A stretch of DNA of 64,000 nucleotides from Candidatus Anammoximicrobium sp. GTDB lineage: Bacteria > Planctomycetota > Planctomycetia > Pirellulales > Pirellulaceae. The notes under the pieces were generated by a model. It saw only the letters and a program-made list of their open reading frames with translations, searched no databases and was not told the origin of the DNA. Shown piece after piece: positions 1 through 8,153 of the stretch. The position numbers and the translations under genes are program-made. Each line of letters opens with the position of its first letter. The first letter of the stretch is position 1. The DNA is taken from positions 1 through 64,000 of the forward strand of contig JAAYYU010000099.1 of the NCBI GenBank assembly GCA_012515235.1. Reading direction: 5' to 3'.

Positions 1-73
1 GTGGATTGCGTCGATCCGGGATTCCTGTACCGAGTCATGCGAGCGAGTAGCGGCCCCTCCATACCCTTTGCGG

Positions 74-451
74 CTATCTGAGTCCTGCCATGACGAGCCG
101 GACTTGGGCCGGCGTCGGCGTCCATAACCCGAGCTTGCCCTTGCAGGGGATCGGTTTCGACAAGGCACGGGGATTCTCCAACACGAACCCGTACTGGCCC
201 GTGAACCAGGGTGACCGGCTCCCCGCAACCACGTCGACCAGATCGACCACTCCTAGAATGGCGCTGAAGTCGAGTTCGTCGCGAGGTGGGGCTTGCCGCC
301 CTTTCGGTAGTGACGCGTCGGCACGGTACTTTGCTCCCGCGTGAATGAGGAGCGGGCCTCGGTAGTTCGTGGACCAAGACCGGTTCTCGACGTCCTTGTC
401 AGCGAAGACGATCGCCCAGGCCCACGGCTGCTTGATCGTGATTGCCTTCAT
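74..451 (-). CDS. ASCH-domain protein
   Basis: A 125-residue protein opening with MKAITIKQPWAWAIV, followed by the VENRSWSTNYRGPLLIHAG block. This is the classic N-terminal signature of small bacterial ASCH (ASC-1 homology) proteins, which adopt a PUA-like beta-barrel and are thought to bind RNA or modified nucleotides. It ends with a GKLGLW segment typical of the last strand. The length matches stand-alone ASCH proteins, so it appears complete. The ATG at 451 has an AGGAG-type ribosome binding site just upstream on the minus strand. It lies 131 bases downstream of the DUF6932 pair, in the same orientation, at the end of the accessory island. The exact ligand cannot be told from sequence. Confidence 0.8.
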   Translation of the reverse strand: MKAITIKQPWAWAIVFADKDVENRSWSTNYRGPLLIHAGAKYRADASLPKGRQAPPRDELDFSAILGVVDLVDVVAGSRSPWFTGQYGFVLENPRALSKPIPCKGKLGLWTPTPAQVRLVMAGLR

Positions 452-582
452 CAGGAGCCTCTCCTACTCGGCAGTGTCGGCCGCCCCGGATCGCGCGGCC
501 GGTCCCACGGACTCTACCACCATCCCAGACGCGATGACCGCCTCGCGGGCATCCGTTTGGCTCGTTGCTGCCATGGCACCAA

Positions 583-789
583 TCACGCGACCGCCTGAAC
601 TTGTGACGGTGCCAAGCTGAGGTACTCGCGAACTTCGAGCTGCATTCGGTCAATCTCCGCGATGAACCCAGACGCCGAAAGTCGGTAGTTCGTCGCGTTA
701 GTTTCTACCTTGCGCAGGTGCCGAATCTGAGCTTGGAAGTGCCGAATTCGCTCCAGTGTCGCGTCAAGTTCCTGGTCGTTCGTGATCAT
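583..789 (-). CDS. Small helical protein paired with DUF6932 gene
   Basis: A 68-residue protein beginning MITNDQELDATLERIRHFQ. It is almost entirely predicted helix, with heptad-like spacing (RIRHFQAQIRHLRKVE), and resembles small hypothetical proteins encoded beside nucleotidyltransferase-like DUF6932 genes. The ATG at 789 is preferred over an upstream in-frame start because the family begins with a 'MITN/MIKN' type sequence. Its first 26 bases overlap the 3' end of the upstream DUF6932 gene, so the two are probably translationally coupled. The arrangement recalls a two-gene toxin-antitoxin cassette, but no toxin or DNA-binding motif is visible in this partner. Function unknown. Confidence 0.7.
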   Translation of the reverse strand: MITNDQELDATLERIRHFQAQIRHLRKVETNATNYRLSASGFIAEIDRMQLEVREYLSLAPSQVQAVA

Positions 790-1231
790 TCGTGTCCTCG
801 ACAATCTCGATGATTCCCCGCCGTCCACCACCGCGTTTGGCCTGCCAGTATTCTATCGTCGTTTGCTCGCCGCCGAAAGCCGCCAAGCGACGGACCCAAA
901 ACACACTTGCCCCGAAATGGACGTCCGCAGCGGCGTGATCGAACAGTAGGGCCGCTTCGCCGTGCAGCGTATTGCCGTCGAACGCGTCGTCCATGATCAG
1001 GAACACGTCGACGTCGTTCGGCGCCGGCTTGTCCGTCACGAAGGAACCGAACACGACGAAACGAGCTAAGTGCCCGGTTGCGGAGGCAACGTGATAGATT
1101 CGTTCCAGGCGTTCCCCGACGACGATTCGCTGCGGGTCACCGACCGCGAATCGGGCAAGGGTCTCCCGCAGCGTTGCCCGATGCACACCGAGGGGTAGTT
1201 CACCAGAGTCCGTGAAGTCGGGCAATCGCAT
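764..1231 (-). CDS. DUF6932-type nucleotidyltransferase-like protein
   Basis: A 155-residue protein. After a conserved MRLPDF-GELPLGVH start it carries a minimal nucleotidyltransferase signature: GSFVTDKPAPNDVDVFLIMD near residues 60-80, that is GS followed by the DxD-like pair that would hold metal. The third acidic residue of a canonical MNT enzyme is not obvious, so activity is uncertain. The ATG at 1231 is chosen over an in-frame upstream ATG at 1261 because GGGAG lies about 9 bases upstream and the family starts with MRLP. It overlaps the following small helical gene by 26 bases. Such minimal nucleotidyltransferases often occur in toxin-antitoxin or defence islands, which fits the neighbouring RelE pair; the role here is inference. 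Confidence 0.72.
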   Translation of the reverse strand: MRLPDFTDSGELPLGVHRATLRETLARFAVGDPQRIVVGERLERIYHVASATGHLARFVVFGSFVTDKPAPNDVDVFLIMDDAFDGNTLHGEAALLFDHAAADVHFGASVFWVRRLAAFGGEQTTIEYWQAKRGGGRRGIIEIVEDTNDHERPGT

Positions 1232-1337
1232 CGAGGATGCTCCCATCGCGACGAACGACATTAATCATCACCGGCAAATCCCACTGGAGGAGCAACCCGG
1301 CGGCGGCTCTTGGGATGCCGGTGATAACGCCTAAAAG

Positions 1338-1352
1338 ACCAAGTTGCCAGAC
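1338..1352. repeat. 15-bp direct repeat, left copy
   Basis: The sequence ACCAAGTTGCCAGAC occurs here and again, exactly and in the same orientation, at 2017-2031. The two copies bracket the RelE-like toxin-antitoxin genes. The surrounding bases are not conserved beyond 15-16 positions, so it may be a short dispersed repeat or the trace of an insertion. Confidence 0.5.
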
Positions 1353-1491
1353 AGGTCTGCCAGCGCGCCAGCTCGAAACACCGTCGTAGAGGCCCTGGAA
1401 GCCGTCATTGAAGCGTGTTCTGACACGACGAGTGGCCTTGACCAACCCGCTGGACCCAAGCGCCGTGATGTTCCAGCCGCAGGTTCGGACC

Positions 1492-1761
1492 CTACAGCTG
1501 GGCCACCAGCCGATCGTATTCGGCGTGGGAGCCGATCCAAAACCAAACGATTGTGTTGCCCTCGCGGACACCCGCCGCTCGATACCCGATACCTACCCTG
1601 GCCGAAAAGATCGGCGGATCCTCATGCACCCGCTTGAAGTGAAGCCCCGGATGCCGTGGGTTGTCGCGAAACAAACGGTACGCTTCCCGTGCCTGCCGCC
1701 TGACGTGCGGTGGCAGGGCGGCCAGCATTTCGCGGAACTGGCGTGTCATCCGAGAGTTCAT
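1492..1761 (-). CDS. RelE/HigB-like toxin of a type II TA system
   Basis: An 89-residue basic protein with the fold-defining pattern of RelE/ParE-superfamily toxins. There are two N-terminal helices (FREMLAALPPHVRRQAREAY), a linker with NPRHPGLHFKRV, then beta strands with FSARVGIGYRAAGV and WFWIGSHAEYDRL. The GSHxEYD ending is typical of the HigB-like mRNA-interferase subgroup. Members would cleave translated mRNA, but catalytic residues in this subgroup are poorly fixed. The ATG at 1761 overlaps the stop of the upstream antitoxin gene in an ATGA arrangement, strong evidence for a coupled two-gene operon. A second Met at codon 5 could also serve as start. Likely autoregulated with its antitoxin. 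Confidence 0.85.
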   Translation of the reverse strand: MNSRMTRQFREMLAALPPHVRRQAREAYRLFRDNPRHPGLHFKRVHEDPPIFSARVGIGYRAAGVREGNTIVWFWIGSHAEYDRLVAQL

Positions 1762-1976
1762 AGGCAGTCGGGGTCCAATTCCTCCGTCAAACCGGCATGA
1801 TGTTCGGCCAAGGCTTGGCGAGCAAGGACTGCGAGCTTGTCCGAGGTCGCGGCGATTGCCCGGTCAAAATCGTCCTCGTCTGCCAACTCTGCCAACAGAC
1901 GCGATGCCAGCACGTCCTGTTCGGCCATCGGCAACGTCGCCGCCTTGGCGAATGCGTGTTCAAGCAATGTGGTCAT
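1758..1976 (-). CDS. Antitoxin partner of RelE-like toxin
   Basis: A 72-residue acidic protein beginning MTTLLEHAFAKAATLP. It is predicted helical and rich in Glu/Asp (LLAELADEDDFDRAIAATSD). The motif LARQALAEHHAG near the C-terminus is common in small antitoxins placed directly before RelE/HigB-like toxins. The start at 1976 is preferred because homologues begin MTTLL; an in-frame ATG seven codons upstream is possible. It overlaps the toxin start by four bases, giving the expected antitoxin-first order. No ribbon-helix-helix or HTH motif is clear, so how it binds its promoter is not visible. Confidence 0.75.
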   Translation of the reverse strand: MTTLLEHAFAKAATLPMAEQDVLASRLLAELADEDDFDRAIAATSDKLAVLARQALAEHHAGLTEELDPDCL

Positions 1977-2016
1977 GGCGATGTCCCCCACGTCCATTCT
2001 ACCCCACCCACAAGAA

Positions 2017-2031
2017 ACCAAGTTGCCAGAC
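2017..2031. repeat. 15-bp direct repeat, right copy
   Basis: Exact second copy of ACCAAGTTGCCAGAC, 665 bases from the copy at 1338 and upstream of the antitoxin start. It is flanked on both sides by a shorter repeat, CGTCCATT (1991-1998 and 2031-2038). Confidence 0.5.
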
Positions 2032-2247
2032 GTCCATTGGACCAGCATAGCCGGTTCTTGGGAACGTGCAAGCTCCAGTCCCCTCCCATCTGGGATGCAG
2101 AGCCGATGCAGACTGATCAGCAGTCCTGTCGCCACGATGCCACGAACTGTCGCTGCGCCCTACGTTCCGGCGACTGGAGGTGGCCATGTACACAATCCTG
2201 CTTTCGTAGGCTTGCCAGCACTTCGAGGACGTTCGCCTCAGTCGCCA

Positions 2248-3213
2248 TTACGTGTTGAAGCAGCCAGCACGCGACGACGGTGCCAGTCCCGCCACCGCCT
2301 TCTCGATCATGTCCTTGCGGGCCAACCCGTCTCGCCACTGCTCAGGAATTCCGCTTTCACCCCAGTAAGCCCCGGCCAGTTGCCCGCAGACGGCCCCGGT
2401 CGTGTCGGCGTCGTCGCCGAGATTGACGGCTCGCAGCACGGCCTCGCGAAAATCCTTCGCGTCGTGAAACGCCCACAGGGCGGCCTCCAGACTCTCGACA
2501 ACGTAACCCGAACCGACGATCTCCGGCGGTTGCTTGCCGCGGAAGTTGCCCGCGGCCACGGCGTCGATCTCCGGGTGTAATGGATGGGACTTCCGCAGTT
2601 CCGCCAGCGGCGGCCACGCTGGGTCCAAAACATCCTGACGGTCCTCGCCGCGGATGAGTGCAGCCAACAGCAGCCCAAAATAGGCACAGGCAGACTGGCA
2701 TTGAGGACTGGCATGCGTCGGGACACTGGATTCGACCAGCAAGCGGATCAAGTCTCCCAGGCGATCGGGAAAAAGATCGGCGTAGCGGATCGGTACAGGG
2801 GCCAGCCGCATGATCGAGCCGTTTCCGGCCGCGCGTTCCGAGGAATCGCCCGAGGACCTGGCATCCCTTGTCTTCTTGAATCGGCCCAGAGCGCTGCGGG
2901 TCGTGTTCCCGATGTCGAAACAGCGTCCGTTGACCGAGTACTCGCCATGCTGCCACCACGCCAGGTAGCGCTCGGCCTGATCGTTCAGGTCCCAGCCGGC
3001 GTTTGCGATGCTGTCCGCCAGGGCCAAGGCCATGCTCGTATCGTCTGTCCACTGGCCCGGCGCCAAGCCGTGCGGCCCGCCGCCGCGGTAGCCCGTCACC
3101 CGCCGAAAGCTCCCAGGAGACATGAACTCCACCGCAGCCCCCAAGGCGTCGCCGATTGCGAGCCCCACCAATGCACCACGTTTGCGATCAACGAGCTTTT
3201 CCATCGTCGTCAC
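2248..3213 (-). CDS. ADP-ribosylglycohydrolase family protein
   Basis: A 321-residue soluble enzyme of the DraG/ARH family, which removes ADP-ribose from modified macromolecules or cleaves related N-glycosidic bonds. Diagnostic motifs are GALVGLAIGDALGAAVEF at the N-terminus, the metal-binding QWTDDTSMALAL near residue 54, a central NGSIMRLAP, and GDDADTTGAVCGQLAG near residue 265, which supplies the second set of magnesium-ligating Asp residues. All acidic clusters are present and the length is typical, so it should be active. The GTG at 3213 has AGGA about 9 bases upstream; an ATG three codons later is an alternative start. It is not adjacent to nitrogenase genes, so the target is unknown. 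It follows the toxin-antitoxin pair in a small-protein island. Confidence 0.92.
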   Translation of the reverse strand: MTTMEKLVDRKRGALVGLAIGDALGAAVEFMSPGSFRRVTGYRGGGPHGLAPGQWTDDTSMALALADSIANAGWDLNDQAERYLAWWQHGEYSVNGRCFDIGNTTRSALGRFKKTRDARSSGDSSERAAGNGSIMRLAPVPIRYADLFPDRLGDLIRLLVESSVPTHASPQCQSACAYFGLLLAALIRGEDRQDVLDPAWPPLAELRKSHPLHPEIDAVAAGNFRGKQPPEIVGSGYVVESLEAALWAFHDAKDFREAVLRAVNLGDDADTTGAVCGQLAGAYWGESGIPEQWRDGLARKDMIEKAVAGLAPSSRAGCFNT

Positions 3214-3354
3214 GGCTTGGATTCCTGAGTACGCTGGTCACCGACCGTTCCGAGCCGCTATTCTACCCGCGCTCTCAAGCCGTGAACATTCCAGGCCCTG
3301 AGAGAACGGCCTCCTTTCGGGCCTGACCTGAATGACACAAGCAACGGCTCTTCT

Positions 3355-3395
3355 TCGCCACCACGCTGCTCGCCAGCGTGGAGCGGTGTTCAAGA
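3355..3395 (+). repeat. Dispersed repeat, copy 1
   Basis: A 41-base unit built on CCACCACGCTGCTCGCCAG followed by CGTGGAGCGGTGTTCAAGA. An identical 41-base unit starts 71 bases downstream at 3426, and diverged copies lie at 31681 and, inverted, at 31745. The unit includes a small inverted repeat (CACGCTG / CAGCGTG) around GCTCGC. Confidence 0.8.
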
Positions 3396-3425
3396 CCAGA
3401 GATGCCCAAAAAGACGTCGGTTGTT

Positions 3426-3480
3426 TCGCCACCACGCTGCTCGCCAGCGTGGAGCGGTGTTCAAGATATTGGACGCAGTG
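3426..3480 (+). repeat. Dispersed repeat, copy 2 (longer form)
   Basis: The first 41 bases are identical to copy 1. The match to the inverted copy at 31745-31800 continues through to GGACGCAGTG, giving a full unit of about 55 bases with roughly 48 of 56 positions shared. One reading frame of the unit spells RHHAARQRGAVF, a spurious peptide rather than a gene product. Confidence 0.8.
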
Positions 3481-3813
3481 GCTGGACGACGGCTTCGCGA
3501 CGGTAGAAAAGACCCATGTGAGCGTGAGCAAGATAATCAGGCCAACCCAGAGGAAAACGAGGTTTTCCATCTGCAGAGGGAGTGCGGACGCCGTACCGTT
3601 TGGCTCGCCGTTCGGCCGTGTGGCGCCCGCGGGCGGAAGTCGCGTCGTGTTGCGAGTCAGGCCCGGCGTCGCGACATGGGCCACGTAGCTGTCCGGCTGC
3701 GGTCCAGTGGCGAGATCGGGAGACCTCGCCATATCAGTGGCCGTCAACGCCCCGCGGAAGCAGGCGGCAAGACGCTCGAGACGCGGAACGTCCGTCGGAG
3801 GCAGGCGTGATCC

Positions 3814-5163
3814 TCACACTTCGACCCACTTCCCCGGGATCGGCACTGGGTAATTTCCCTGTGCATCCGGCTCGACCGGGGCGGGGCCGCCGAATTTCAA
3901 CTGATCGACGATCGGCGAGAAACAGAAGTTCGAGGCGAGCATCTCCTTCCAGGTGATCGTCCGGCCCATGTGGGCGGCCGCGCGGCCCATGATCCCGGCG
4001 AGGTTCGCATAGGCCGCCCGTTCGGCTTCGTTATACGGGCGATCCTCGCGAATGGCCTCAAGGAAATCTTTCCACTCGGCCTGCCAGGGGCTGCGAGGTT
4101 CGCGCGGCGCGGCCCAGTCGATCTGGCTTTTGTCGATCTCCTTGCCCTTGTAGATATGCACGGTGGCGGCATGCACATTGCCGGAGAACTGCGCGGCTCG
4201 CTTGCTGCCGTGGATGAACGTAGCGAACGGATCGATCCCCTCGACTACCGCCTTGCCCCCGTCGGCGAAGGTATACTCCATCACGTAATCGTCCACGTTC
4301 TGGCTGCAATTGCCCGGCCTGTTCACCGGGGTGCACTTGCCCGTCGCCGAGACTGGCCAGCCGTCCTTGATCCAGCAGCATTCGTCAATCTGGTGGATCA
4401 GAAGTTCCAGCATGAGGCCGGAGCCGGCCCAGAGGAAGTGTACGCGGTTGTTGATCTGCCAGGCGACGTGATCCGTGCCGGCCGGCGGTTTGCCGAGGAA
4501 GTTCCGGCCGCAGTCCCGCGTGGCGCGGACCAGCCCGATGTCGCCCAGTTCGCCCGCGCGAATCTTCTCGATGAGCATCTGGCGGGCGATACTATGGCGG
4601 CACTGAAGTCCGGCCGCGATCTTGATGTTTCGCTTCTTCGCCGCCTCGCCCGCCGCCAGGATGCGGCGGCAGCCGGCCGGGTCGGACGCGAAGCTCTTCT
4701 CCATAAACACATTTACGCCCTTCTTCACCGCGTACTCGATTTGCGCGGGGCGGCAGTAGGAGTAGGCCGTCAGCATGGCCACGTCGCCCGGCCGCAGGCA
4801 GTCGATCGCGTGGCGATACGCGTCGAACCCGACGAAACGGCGGTCGGCGGGCACGTCGACCCGATCGGCAAACCCCTTTTGCAGCACGCCGTGAGCGCTC
4901 TTGACACGTTGGTCGGTCAGGTCGGCCATCGCATGGAGCTTGATCGGACTGGTGGCGACAGAGATCGCGTCGGCAACCGCCCCGCGGCCGCGGCCGCCGC
5001 AGCCGATCAGGGCCAGGCGCATCGTGTTGTCCGACGCAGCATGCACGCACGGCACGCCCGAAGAAAGCACCGCGCCTGCGGCGATTGCTCCGCCGAGCTT
5101 GATCACGTCGCGGCGAGTGGTTTGGGGAAGCGTGCGATTGGCCGGTCCGATTGGGCGATTCAT
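3814..5163 (-). CDS. Gfo/Idh/MocA oxidoreductase, Tat-exported
   Basis: A 449-residue NAD(P)-dependent sugar dehydrogenase-like protein. The N-terminus carries a Tat signal (TTRRDVIKLGGAIAAGAVLS) and then the Rossmann strand MRLALIGCGGRGRGAV, the GxGxxG-like nucleotide site. The EKSFASDPAGCRRIL segment corresponds to the family's catalytic 'EKP' motif, with Pro replaced by Ser. The C-terminal half is the alpha/beta substrate domain. The ATG at 5163 is chosen because AGGAG lies 9 bases upstream; an in-frame codon at 5190 lacks a comparable site. Export of NAD-dependent members of this family is typical of Planctomycetes, and some use tightly held cofactor on glycans. The substrate is unknown. 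Confidence 0.88.
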   Translation of the reverse strand: MNRPIGPANRTLPQTTRRDVIKLGGAIAAGAVLSSGVPCVHAASDNTMRLALIGCGGRGRGAVADAISVATSPIKLHAMADLTDQRVKSAHGVLQKGFADRVDVPADRRFVGFDAYRHAIDCLRPGDVAMLTAYSYCRPAQIEYAVKKGVNVFMEKSFASDPAGCRRILAAGEAAKKRNIKIAAGLQCRHSIARQMLIEKIRAGELGDIGLVRATRDCGRNFLGKPPAGTDHVAWQINNRVHFLWAGSGLMLELLIHQIDECCWIKDGWPVSATGKCTPVNRPGNCSQNVDDYVMEYTFADGGKAVVEGIDPFATFIHGSKRAAQFSGNVHAATVHIYKGKEIDKSQIDWAAPREPRSPWQAEWKDFLEAIREDRPYNEAERAAYANLAGIMGRAAAHMGRTITWKEMLASNFCFSPIVDQLKFGGPAPVEPDAQGNYPVPIPGKWVEV

Positions 5164-5238
5164 GGTCGTGCTCCTGGGAATGAGGTACATGGGATTGGCG
5201 TCCAGCCTGTTGTTACTGCGGGTAAGCTCCGGGCAGCG

Positions 5239-5641
5239 CTATGATTCTACCTTCGGAAGATGGCCACGTCTATTCCGCGCGAAGCGGCTGTCCTCCTGCG
5301 GGTAGACCCTGACCAGATCAGCGGGTTGCTGTTTGAGCGGCAACTCCGCCGCCACCGACTCGAAAGTCATGAACTCGGTTTCGACTGCCGCTTCCCAGCT
5401 GTCTGCGATCCTCTTGACGGCCCCTTCGACGGACAGTGCCGTTGCCATTGCCGTTGGCAGACGCGGCGGCCGTGGGGCTGCCGTTGCCGGCCGGACCAGA
5501 GGTTCCAGGCATCGTCTGCCGGGCCAATTCGTCGTTGACCGCCTGGCTGCACGCGGCACAGGCATTTCGGACGTGCCGCTGGAACGAATCGGGTTCTCTG
5601 GTCAGCAGGGCCGCGTCCAGTTCGACGCTGACGTTGCCCAA
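5239..5641 (-). pseudogene. Frameshifted small hypothetical gene
   Basis: Two overlapping minus-strand frames look like one broken gene. The first starts at a TTG at 5641 (GNVSVELDAALLTREPDSF...QAVNDELARQ) and keeps GC-rich third positions until an Asn/Gly-rich stretch around 5440. There coding character moves to another frame, which reads VKRIADSWEAAVETEF and ends at 5239. The first half resembles small planctomycete hypothetical proteins with an N-G repeat linker. The TTG start coincides base-for-base with the ATG of the plus-strand phosphatase fragment, an implausible arrangement for two intact genes. A sequencing or assembly indel would give the same picture. Confidence 0.5.
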
Positions 5642-5940
5642 TGGCGACGGAAGGGCATTGGTTTTGCGTTGATGTGCGAACTGGAAACACGCCCAGGTCG
5701 TTCACGCCGGCCCTGGCCGCCGAAATCTTGGATTTCGTGGCCAACGTGTGGGACAAGGTGGAAGTGTTGCTGATTCACTGCGACGTGGGCCTGTCCAGGT
5801 CGCCGGCCGTCGCGGCGGCCCTGTCCCGCATCTACTACGGCGACGACGGGCCGTGGTTCGAGTTGGATTTTCCCAACCGCCTGGTCTACGAAGTGCTCGT
5901 GGCAACGCACTCCCGGAGACAGGAGTCCCGAGCCAGATGA
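5641..5940 (+). pseudogene. Truncated tyrosine phosphatase-like protein
   Basis: A 99-residue frame carrying a perfect cysteine-phosphatase P-loop, IHCDVGLSRSPAVAAAL: Cys, five residues, then Arg. It is followed by IYYGDDGPWFELDFPNRLVYEVL, typical of small dual-specificity-like 'predicted tyrosine phosphatases'. Relatives have about 50-60 more residues before the equivalent of FTPALAAEILDFV, including the strand that precedes the active site. Here an in-frame stop lies just upstream (5629-5631), so the N-terminal part is missing. The fragment might still fold but is best read as a 5'-truncated gene. It lies in a stretch where both neighbours are also damaged. Confidence 0.6.
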
Positions 5941-6045
5941 CAACATCCGCTGGAGGATTTTCATGGGGTTCAGACCAGCGACAGCGCGGTTCCCACCGCT
6001 TTCGGAAATGCCTACTTCAACCACGGGAAGAATGGGAGCAAAGAC

Positions 6046-7690
6046 CTACCGGATTGGCCCTCGTTCGGGCGTGTACTCCTCGTCGTCGCGTATGACGTTT
6101 TCGACCTGCCGCGTCTGGCGGCCCCGATCGACAATCGGCGTGCGGACGGCGTGAATCGACCAGGTACGTTTCGCCGGCGTTGCCCCCCAGGACCGTCCGC
6201 TCGACGGTGTTTCCGGCGATGAAGTTCTGGTAGTTGACACCGAAGTGGGTCTGCATCACCAGGCCGCGGGTGTCGCCCGTGAGCAGGTTGTCCTCGAAGA
6301 TGCAGTGCTCTGCGCCCCAGAACTTGAAGACGTGACCGCGCCAGCGGCGGTCGGCGGCAAACCTGTTTTGCGAGAACTGGCAGGACTCCAGCTTCCGCTG
6401 GCAGTTCACCCCGCCGGGACCGTACGTCTCGCAACGGATCATCCGCAGCCGCCGAGCGTTGAAGATCGAGACGGGTGAGTGCGTGTACGAGTGCTCCGCC
6501 GACAGGCCGTAATCCTGCCGCGACTCGAACCGCACACGGTACATTCCCACGTCTTCCACATACACTTCGTCGCGGCCGATCTCCAACGCGGGAGCAGTGG
6601 CCGGCATGAACCGCAGGGTCAAGTCTTGAAGCACAAAACGGCCCATTCCCTGGACCAAGGCCGGGCGAAACGCCCGCCGCGGCGAGTCGGTCAACTCGCC
6701 GGGCCGAAAGGTATTTGGTTCCAGATTTGTAATGATGCTTTGGTGCATCCCCGCGCCCCGGACAATCGCTTGCTCCGGGATTGCCAGCGATCGGCTGATG
6801 GCGTAGGTGCCGGGCGGCAGCAGCACAGTCCCTCCGCCCGCAGCCTGTTTCAGGGCCGCGGCCAGGGATTCGGTGTCGTCGCTCACGCCGTCGCCCTTGG
6901 CACCCAGATCGCGGACATTGACTACCGGGCCGGCGGGTGCCGGCGCCGTGGTGACGCTTAACGTCAACGGCTCGGACCAGCCGTAGTCGCCGCCGTGGCC
7001 GCCGTGGACGAAGACCTGGTACTGGCCGGGGGCGAGATCGTTGGGCAGCCAAGCGGACAGACACCAGCGCTGCGTGTGGCCATCTTCGTGATGAGGTGCG
7101 GCAGGTCGCAACGCCACGAGTTCGCTGCCACCCTGCCGCCGCAGATAAACACGAGCCGCGGGCAACTGGTAGCGCCAGGAGAACGTGCGGCCGAAGATGC
7201 GGAAAACTTCGCCGGGTGCCTGGCTGGCCGGGCTGAGCCACTGGGCCTGCGGACGGTTGACGACGTAGGGACGGCTCCACTGCTTGCCGTCCCCATCGCC
7301 GGCCCAGAGCGCAGTCACAGCCGGAACGCTGATCCAGGGCTGGCGCGAACAGCGCATCACCACCTGGAGATAGCCCGGCCCACCGCCGACGACTTCGCAG
7401 TCCAGGGACCCGGCAGGCGGCACTTCGGGCACGGCGGGCGGCCGGTCGATAGCTGCGGCGTGGCGGGTGCCGTCTTCCAGGGCTTCCGAGCGGAAACCGC
7501 CCTCGGCAGTCCCAAGACAGAACGCCTTGATCTTGGTCACCTTGGGGTCGAGGCCCTCTCCACAAATGACGATCACTTCCCCGTTGCAGGCTGGTTCGGT
7601 AACCGTGCCAATCTCCGACGCCGCTGCGCCGCCAAAGCTCATCCAGGACGCCACCAGACTCGGAATCAAGACGCACAAGCAGGACTTCAT
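6046..7690 (-). pseudogene. Pectate-lyase-superfamily beta-helix protein, frameshifted
   Basis: Starts at an ATG at 7690 with AGAGG upstream and a Sec signal (MKSCLCVLIPSLVASWMSF). The N-terminal about 280 residues look like Ig-like or carbohydrate-binding beta domains. From about residue 285, VNVRDLGAKGDGVSDDTESLAAAL is the hallmark of the pectate lyase superfamily 3 / GH28-like right-handed beta-helix. The helix continues to GNTVERTVLGGNAGETYLVD near 6155. There the frame with GC-rich third positions switches: the original frame runs with poor codon usage to 6017, while another frame reads VRTPIVDRGRQTRQVENVI and stops at 6046. So one frameshift, natural or from assembly, lies near 6155. 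Relatives, as I recall them, are longer, so the C-terminus is probably also lost. Possible substrates are pectin-like or other acidic polysaccharides. Confidence 0.75.
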
Positions 7691-8153
7691 CGCTACCTCT
7701 TTGACTGCTGATGGAAGGTCGGTCCAGGAAAACGACTGTCGGTTCACGGCGGTTGACTTTTTCGCGGGACCAGCGGCACGGCAGACGCCAGCGTACTGCC
7801 AGCCCAACCAGCTGTCCACCAGCGTCAAGTTCTGACTGGAGTGAGGCGGGAAAGCTGCCTCCCTAAAGCGGCCACGACGCTGAACACGGCGTCACTGAAG
7901 CCGCCGACGTTCAGAATCTCACTGCGAGTGCCGGGGCGGGGCCGAGGTGTTGATGCCAAACTGGGGCCGGTCGGCCTGGCACGCTGACAGTTGCGTCCGC
8001 GCAGGCTACACTGGCCGTCATGCTCTCGGTTGCACGCCGCCGCGAAGCCTTCCTTGATCCCGCGATCAAGAATGCCCGACGAGCTGCCATTGAGGTCATT
8101 TCACCCGAACGCTTCCAGCAAGCGACAGGTTGTCTGACAAAGGAGATCCGACC
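7691..8153. other. Divergent intergenic region
   Basis: About 460 bases between two divergently read genes. It contains one reasonable sigma-70-like promoter for the plus strand (separate entry). A plus-strand frame from ATG 8020 (MLSVARRREAFLDPAIKNAR) runs into the next gene in another frame. It is not recognised and has no clear ribosome binding site. Confidence 0.5.
7984..8012 (+). promoter_or_regulatory. Candidate sigma-70 promoter
   Basis: CTGACA (7984-7989) and TACACT (8007-8012) with a 17-base spacer, close to the consensus -35/-10 pair and pointing at the double SGNH gene 140 bases downstream. Prediction by eye only; planctomycete promoters are poorly characterised. Confidence 0.35.

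Larger units (their letters stand above)
3238..3813. other. Intergenic region with repeats, no gene called
   Basis: About 575 bases between the ADP-ribosylglycohydrolase gene and the oxidoreductase gene. It holds two copies of a dispersed repeat (see separate entries). A minus-strand reading frame here contains MENLVFLWVGLIILLTL, which could be a small membrane peptide, but it runs through the repeat and has no clear ribosome binding site, so no gene is called. Confidence 0.5.

Noticed and set aside
3238-3747. A possible small membrane protein (MENLVFLWVGLIILLTL) on the minus strand
   Set aside because: The frame passes through dispersed repeat units and has no good ribosome binding site.
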